Source: CAYUYV01 sp050331455 (GTDB taxonomy: Bacteria > Pseudomonadota > Alphaproteobacteria > JAJFIK01). Taken from it: DNA of 53,055 bases. Shown one piece after another: positions 49,251 through 53,055 of the stretch (within the stretch, counting starts at the first letter, position 1; each line of letters starts with the position of its first letter). The translations under genes were made by a program, and so were the position numbers. Location: the NCBI GenBank assembly GCA_050331455.1, contig JBHJGV010000012.1:1-53055 (forward strand), given 5' to 3'. Below the pieces are notes generated by a model. That model saw only the letters and a list, made by a program, of their open reading frames with translations, searched no databases and was not told where the DNA came from.

Positions 49251-49395
49251 CCATCAGGCAGATCCTGGCGCATCGCTAAGCGACGCCATCTCACCAACAG
49301 CGCAGCAGAGCGGAACGGCCCGGTGCCATTCCGCGCAATGGCAGTTGTATTGCAGAGGCGTTTTCGATGGGGCCCTGAGCTGCCAGGACAGGCGG

Positions 49396-49451
49396 CGGGG
49401 CCCAGAGAGCGGGGCCCGGAGAGCGGGGCCCGCCGAGCGGGACCCCTGCTT
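49396..49451 (+). repeat. 14-bp tandem repeat before ptsN
   Basis: Four units of CGGGGCCCGGAGAG type start at 49396, 49410, 49424 and 49438, the last one decayed. They end 32 bp before the ptsN start codon. Confidence 0.85.
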
Positions 49452-49483
49452 GACGTGTTCGACCGCAGGAAGGAAGGCGGGTT

Positions 49484-49945
49484 ATGGATCTCTCGGACCT
49501 CATCGCACCGGACCGGGTCCTCGGCGGATGCAAGGCGGCCAGCAAGAAACAGGCGCTGCTGGAGCTGTCCACTGTTGCGGCGGGCCATACCGGTCTCAGC
49601 GAGCGGGTGATCTTCGAAGCCTTGATGGAACGGGAGCGGCTGGGCACGACCGGCGTCGGCCAGGGCATCGCCATTCCCCATGCCAAGCTGGCGCAACTCA
49701 CATCCCTGTGCGGCTTTTTCAGCCGCATGGCCAGCCCGATCGATTTCGAGGCCATCGACGACCAGCCGGTCGACCTGATTTTCCTGCTCCTCGCGCCGGA
49801 AACGGCGGGGGCGGAGCATCTCAAGGCCCTGGCGCAGATTTCCCGGCTTCTGCGCAAAAGGTCCGTGTGCGACAAGCTGCGGGCCGCCACGGATGCCGCG
49901 GCCCTGTTCGCGCTGCTCACCCAGCCGGCCTCGCACGCAGCCTGA
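49484..49945 (+). CDS. ptsN: PTS IIA-like nitrogen-regulatory protein PtsN
   Basis: 153 residues of the IIA-fructose/mannitol fold. MDLSDLIAPDRVLGGCKAASKKQALLEL opens it, GTTGVGQGIAIPHAKL holds phospho-accepting His66, and DLIFLLLAPETAGAEHLKALAQISRLL is the other conserved block. It is the end of the PtsP-NPr-PtsN phosphate chain, controlling potassium and nitrogen/carbon balance. GGAAGG precedes the ATG. Last gene of the rpoN block. Confidence 0.96.
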   Translation: MDLSDLIAPDRVLGGCKAASKKQALLELSTVAAGHTGLSERVIFEALMERERLGTTGVGQGIAIPHAKLAQLTSLCGFFSRMASPIDFEAIDDQPVDLIFLLLAPETAGAEHLKALAQISRLLRKRSVCDKLRAATDAAALFALLTQPASHAA

Positions 49946-49996
49946 CACCAACAGGCTTCAGCCCCGCGGTCGTCATAGCGCGGGCCATGGGCGCTG

Positions 49997-50440
49997 TCAG
50001 TCGCCGCCTTTCATCGTCTCCAGCATGGCCGCCATATCCGCATGGACACGCTGGACGGCTTTCAGGGGGCGGACCATCACCTTGAAATCAACGATCAGAC
50101 CGTCATCGTTCCATTGGATCATGTCGATCCCGTTGACGAGGATCGGCCGGGTGGCATCGGGCATTTCCGTTTCGAATTCGAGCACGGCCATCTGGCCACA
50201 ATCGAAGATCCGCACATAACGGAAGGCCGCCTCGTTGAGCGCCTGTCCGGCGGCGATGAGATAGGCCATCACGATGGGTTTGCCGATTTGGGGCGTGTGG
50301 ACCACGGGGCTCCAGAAAACGCAGTCATCGTGGAGCTGGGTGGCAAGGCCCTCAGGGGCCTGCCCTGCCAGGATCCAGTCGAACCAGCGTTGCAGAAGGG
50401 GGCTGTAGCCGGAAAGCTGTTCGGCGCTGTGCTGACCCAT
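49997..50440 (-). CDS. NTF2-like/SnoaL-type protein
   Basis: 147 residues with the cone-shaped NTF2 fold pattern: LLQRWFDWILAGQAPEGLATQLHDDCVFWSP at the start, GKPIVMAYLIAAGQAL, and strands FDCGQMAVLEFETEM and DMIQWNDDGLIVDFKVMVRPLKA. Members are enzymes, binding proteins or structural subunits, so no role can be named. GGGAG precedes the ATG. It follows the crotonase on the same strand (29 bp), probably one unit. Confidence 0.82.
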   Translation of the reverse strand: MGQHSAEQLSGYSPLLQRWFDWILAGQAPEGLATQLHDDCVFWSPVVHTPQIGKPIVMAYLIAAGQALNEAAFRYVRIFDCGQMAVLEFETEMPDATRPILVNGIDMIQWNDDGLIVDFKVMVRPLKAVQRVHADMAAMLETMKGGD

Positions 50441-50469
50441 GGGCGTGTCTCCCTGTTCGATGGGGCCGG

Positions 50470-51306
50470 TCAGTCCTTAAACCGGGCCTCGCGCTTTTCG
50501 AGGGCAGCCATGACCGATTCAATCTGATTGTCACCGCCCATGATCTGGTCCTGCTCCCGGGATTCCAGCAGAAGACCCACGGCCGGGTCGCTGATGCGCG
50601 AGGCGGTCATGAGGCGCTTGGCGGCGCGGATCGCGTCGGGGCTCTTGGCCGCGATCTCCCGGGCGGTCTCCAGCGCGGTGGCATGGGGATCCTCGCAAAT
50701 CCGGGTCGCGAAGCCGAAGATCAGGGCCTCCTCGGCGGAGAAGATGCGGCCCGTATAGGTCAGTTCGCGCACCACATCGTCCCGGGCCAGATGACGCATG
50801 ATTTGGGTGCCGCCCATATCGGGCACGAGGCCCCATTTGATCTCCATGATGGAGAAACGGGCATCGGGCGCGGCGTAGCGCATATCGGCGCCCAGGGCGA
50901 CCTGGAAGCCGCCGCCGAAGGCGACGCCATGGACCGCCGCGATGACCGGCATGGGCAATTCGCGCCACACCCAGACGGCATATTGAGCCCGGTTGGCGAT
51001 GCCGTGGGTGCGGGGCGTGAGGGTGGACGGGCGCTGGGCCGCTCCTCCGCCCGGAGTGCCGCTTCCGCCTGGAGTGCCGCTTCCGCTGGCCATTTTGCCG
51101 AAATTGCCCATGTCGAGCCCGGCACAGAAGGCCCGCCCCTCGCCGGACAGGACCACGGCCCGCACGCTGCGGTCTGCCTTCAGCGTCTCGCCGGCCTCGA
51201 TGAGCGCGCTGAACATGGCATCGTCAAGGGCATTCATTTTGTCGCCGCGCACCAGGCGCACATCGGCGACGCCGCCCTTCGTGGTGATGGCAATTCTATC
51301 CTTCAT
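50470..51306 (-). CDS. Crotonase/enoyl-CoA hydratase family protein with altered active site
   Basis: 278 residues. FCAGLDM (60-66) and VAFGGGFQVAL (128-138) form the oxyanion hole. The first catalytic Glu of true hydratases is Gln135 here; Glu155 (IMEIKWGL) is kept, and Asp163 (VPDMGG) sits where isomerases carry an acid. Isomerase or other crotonase chemistry is therefore more likely than hydration. A Gly/Ser/Thr/Pro insert (about 74-95) carries a duplicated GSGTPG. GGAGG precedes the ATG. Confidence 0.9.
   Translation of the reverse strand: MKDRIAITTKGGVADVRLVRGDKMNALDDAMFSALIEAGETLKADRSVRAVVLSGEGRAFCAGLDMGNFGKMASGSGTPGGSGTPGGGAAQRPSTLTPRTHGIANRAQYAVWVWRELPMPVIAAVHGVAFGGGFQVALGADMRYAAPDARFSIMEIKWGLVPDMGGTQIMRHLARDDVVRELTYTGRIFSAEEALIFGFATRICEDPHATALETAREIAAKSPDAIRAAKRLMTASRISDPAVGLLLESREQDQIMGGDNQIESVMAALEKREARFKD
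51053..51086 (-). repeat. 18-bp-period duplication inside the crotonase gene
   Basis: GGAGTGCCGCTTCCGC occurs at 51053-51068 and 51071-51086 on the plus strand, encoding the repeated GSGTPG on the minus strand. In frame. Confidence 0.85.
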
Positions 51307-51642
51307 GGGCCTTGGCCTCCCCTTTCTGGCTGCCCCATGGTCGGGGAGCCGGCGGCCCAGGGCAAGGGGCGTTGTGGACCGTGGCCGTGTTTGGATCCCC
51401 CCTGTGTAGGGAGGGAGGCGGCGGCAGGGAGCCGGAACCGGGCGGGACCGGGCAGCCGGGGTGGTCCCCGCCCCGTCGCATGCGGGGGACCGGCCTGCGG
51501 CATCCCGGTCGAACCGGCCCCTTGCCCCCGATTCATCTCCGCCCTATGTTTCGGATCTCACGGCGCCAATGATGGGTTTGACAACGGCTTCAGCCATTGT
51601 GTATGTCACGGCGCTATTGGCGGGTCTCCCCGACCCGCCCGC
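51307..51642. other. Intergenic region before tRNA-Glu
   Basis: 336 bp without a credible gene, GC-rich and with poly-G/poly-C stretches at about 51340-51520. Its right end holds the tRNA promoter. Confidence 0.6.
51578..51607 (+). promoter_or_regulatory. Promoter of tRNA-Glu
   Basis: TTGACA (51578-51583), 18 bp, TATGTC (51602-51607). A perfect -35 and weak -10, 35 bp before the mature tRNA. Confidence 0.55.
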
Positions 51643-51717
51643 GCTCCCTTCGTCTATCGGTTAGGACGCCAGATTTTCAATCTGGAAAGAGGGGTTCGAT
51701 TCCCCTAGGGAGCGCCA
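51643..51717 (+). tRNA. tRNA-Glu (anticodon UUC)
   Basis: 75 nt. Acceptor strands GCTCCCT (51643-51649) and AGGGAGC (51707-51713), discriminator G, encoded CCA (51715-51717). Anticodon arm CCAGA-TTTTCAA-TCTGG gives anticodon TTC. T-loop TTCGATT is flanked by paired GGGG/CCCC. Confidence 0.97.
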
Positions 51718-52361
51718 TCCGCTCACTTTATCCCCCTTTGAAGATGTGTTCGGTGTGCGTCCTTGTTCTTGCCTGGCAAATCCGGGCGGGGCGGTGTGCA
51801 CGTGTTGCTGGGGGCGTCCCCGGCCTCTTTTGCAACGAGGCCCCTTGTCCTCGGACGGCGTGTTATGGGCCCGTCCCAACAAACCGCATGCGCAGCCAAC
51901 CGAACGGCTTTGCAACCTGGCCCGCGGGAGGCGCAGGGATCTGTTGTGATACGGATCATTTCACCCCGCACGCCCCATCTTATCGGTATCTTGACAAGCC
52001 GTTCGCGACCGAGGTCATTCGGTGACCAAGAAACCCGACGGCCCGCCCCCTTTTGGAAGCATTCATGTTGCGTGTTTGAGGGGAGAACGCAAAAGAGAGG
52101 CGGGGTCTTCCTCAGTATTAGAAGACAGAACGCCCTCAAGGCATGGCCCAGTATTGTGGGACTGTCTTTTTCAAAACACTGACTGTATTGAATCGGAGGA
52201 TTGATTTAAAAGAGTCATTTTCTCAAAGGTCCGCATTGACGACCCTGTCCTTTTATGTCCCGCGAACGGGTCGTCTCTCCCCTCCTGTGGCGGATTCTGC
52301 TTGCACCGAAGAGTGCCAGGCCTTACCATATTTTTATGAACCATTTGGGGGAGGATTGGCC
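51718..52361. other. Region between tRNA-Glu and the FG-GAP gene, no gene recognised
   Basis: 644 bp. Several short open frames exist on both strands but none resembles a protein or has good codon use. GC drops clearly from about 52140 to 52360. No copy of the tRNA-Glu 3' end and no integrase is present. Confidence 0.5.
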
Positions 52362-53000
52362 ATGGCCTTCGGATCGAACGGAACCGTGTCATTGAGTGAC
52401 CTCGATGGCGTGAACGGCTTTGTCCTCAACGGGATCGATCGTAGAGATGGCAGCGGCATTTCCGTCTCCAGCGCCGGCGATGTGAACGGCGACGGTCTGG
52501 ATGACCTCATCATCGGGGCACGCGACGCAAATCCGAACGGCAACAGCAGTGCCGGTGAGAGCTATGTGGTGTTCGGGCGGCGGGCGCAGGCGGCCAATGC
52601 AGATCCGGACGCCCGAGACGATGCGGTGACGACAAACGAAGACACAGCGCTTGCGGGCACGGTCTTTGCCGACAATGGCAATGGTGCGGACACGGATGGT
52701 GACGGCGATACGCTGACCGTGACGGAAGTGAACGGCCAGGCGGCCGATGTCGGTACCGAAATCACCCTGACCTCCGGCGCGCTCCTGACCCTGAACAGCG
52801 ACGGCAGCTTCGATTACGACCCGAACGGCCAGTTCGAAACGCTGAGTGCCGGCGACACGGCCACGGACAGCTTCACCTACACCGTGGAAGACGGCCAGGG
52901 CGGCAGCGACACCGCCACGGTCAGCGTCACCGTGAGCGGTGTGGACGCCGTCCCCCCCCCTTCCCGGCCCAATTGGCCCTCTCCCCCCACGATGGCGTGA
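52362..53000 (+). CDS. FG-GAP/VCBS-type surface protein, frame-disrupted
   Basis: 212 residues as it stands. It starts with an integrin-alpha FG-GAP unit (VSLSDLDGVNGFVLNGIDRR, then VSSAGDVNGDGLDDLIIGA with a Ca-binding DxNxDGxxD loop, and YVVFG). A VCBS/cadherin-like domain with tandem acidic motifs follows (ARDDAVTTNEDTALAGTV, then TDGDGDTLTVTEVNG, SFDYDPNGQFE, DSFTYTVEDGQGG). The frame then meets nine C (52952-52960), reads a nonsense tail and stops at 53000. With one extra C it continues into a second FG-GAP start and past the window end. GGAGG lies 8 nt before the ATG at 52362. Likely secreted, Ca-binding, probably type I. Confidence 0.8.
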   Translation: MAFGSNGTVSLSDLDGVNGFVLNGIDRRDGSGISVSSAGDVNGDGLDDLIIGARDANPNGNSSAGESYVVFGRRAQAANADPDARDDAVTTNEDTALAGTVFADNGNGADTDGDGDTLTVTEVNGQAADVGTEITLTSGALLTLNSDGSFDYDPNGQFETLSAGDTATDSFTYTVEDGQGGSDTATVSVTVSGVDAVPPPSRPNWPSPPTMA

Positions 53001-53047
53001 ACGGCTTTGGCCTCAACGGGAGCGAGCGTAGACATGGCAGCCGGATT
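52991..53047 (+). repeat. Second copy of the FG-GAP start module
   Basis: The 57 bp from 52991 match 52404-52460 with six mismatches. In the frame opened by one extra C it encodes HDGVNGFGLNGSERRHGSRI, a repeat of DGVNGFVLNGIDRRDGSGI. The second unit runs off the window. Confidence 0.85.
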
Positions 53048-53055
53048 AACGGCGC

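Noticed and set aside
51718..52361. Integrated element at the tRNA-Glu 3' end.
   Set aside because: No direct repeat of the tRNA end and no integrase gene is visible within the window.

Overview
The window reads as chromosomal DNA of a GC-rich alphaproteobacterium, probably marine or aquatic. The best evidence is the gene content: a ChpT-type histidine phosphotransferase (CckA-ChpT-CtrA relay, an alphaproteobacterial invention), a DUF1491 protein, the lptC-lptA-lptB-rpoN-hpf-ptsN block in the order usual for this class, and the SRP RNA-dnaX-ybaB-recR block. A large TonB-dependent receptor next to a TPR-sulfotransferase fits Kordiimonas- or sphingomonad-like lineages, but order and genus cannot be fixed by eye. 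There is no rRNA operon, CRISPR array, integrase or transposase.

Layout. 1-100: the 3' end of a tRNA (probably Leu) followed by degenerate copies of its own 3' end. 0.3-9.9 kb: crotonase, DUF1330 protein, AGCS Na+/alanine symporter, a TetR regulator with visible promoter and double operator driving itself and a Tat-exported Acg-like flavoprotein, an outer-membrane barrel, an MscS channel, release factor 3 and a DUF1491 protein. 10-19.6 kb: an MscS pseudogene, epoxide hydrolase, medium-chain dehydrogenase, TonB receptor, TPR-sulfotransferase, flavodoxin-like protein, and a CinA-like plus SDR pair. 19.9-24.7 kb: an accessory island of two large minus-strand genes, an unsecreted LamG/SGNH-hydrolase-like protein with a terminator-like hairpin in its leader, and a trypsin-endonuclease I fusion. 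24.8-29.1 kb: NudC, SRP RNA, dnaX (interrupted by an in-frame TAG), ybaB and recR.

29.1-35.6 kb is a compact minus-strand signalling cluster, transcribed chpT, cheA (hybrid with a receiver), cheW, cheY, cheB, cheR, with ATGA overlaps and no chemoreceptor or flagellar gene. 35.8-43 kb holds a CysQ-type phosphatase, a small membrane protein with a MATE exporter, a HlyIII-like protein, a hypothetical, a stray cellulose-binding-like module, a REP-like palindrome pair, and a 932-residue subtilase-like protein with Glu where the catalytic His should be. 43.5-50 kb is the conserved rnd-lptC-lptA-lptB-rpoN-hpf-ptsN block, which joins LPS export to nitrogen/stress regulation. The window closes with an NTF2-like protein, a second crotonase, tRNA-Glu(UUC) and an FG-GAP/VCBS-type protein whose frame breaks at a C9 tract.

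Two themes run across the window. First, short tandem repeats (14-19 bp units, 2-7 copies) recur at unrelated loci: next to the tRNA, inside dnaX, before rnd, before hpf, before ptsN and inside a crotonase. Second, several genes are broken or partly duplicated (MscS fragment, dnaX, cellulose-binding-like module, FG-GAP gene). The strongest candidates for new biology are the protease-nuclease fusion with its neighbour, and the long repeat-bearing, palindrome-controlled leader of hpf.
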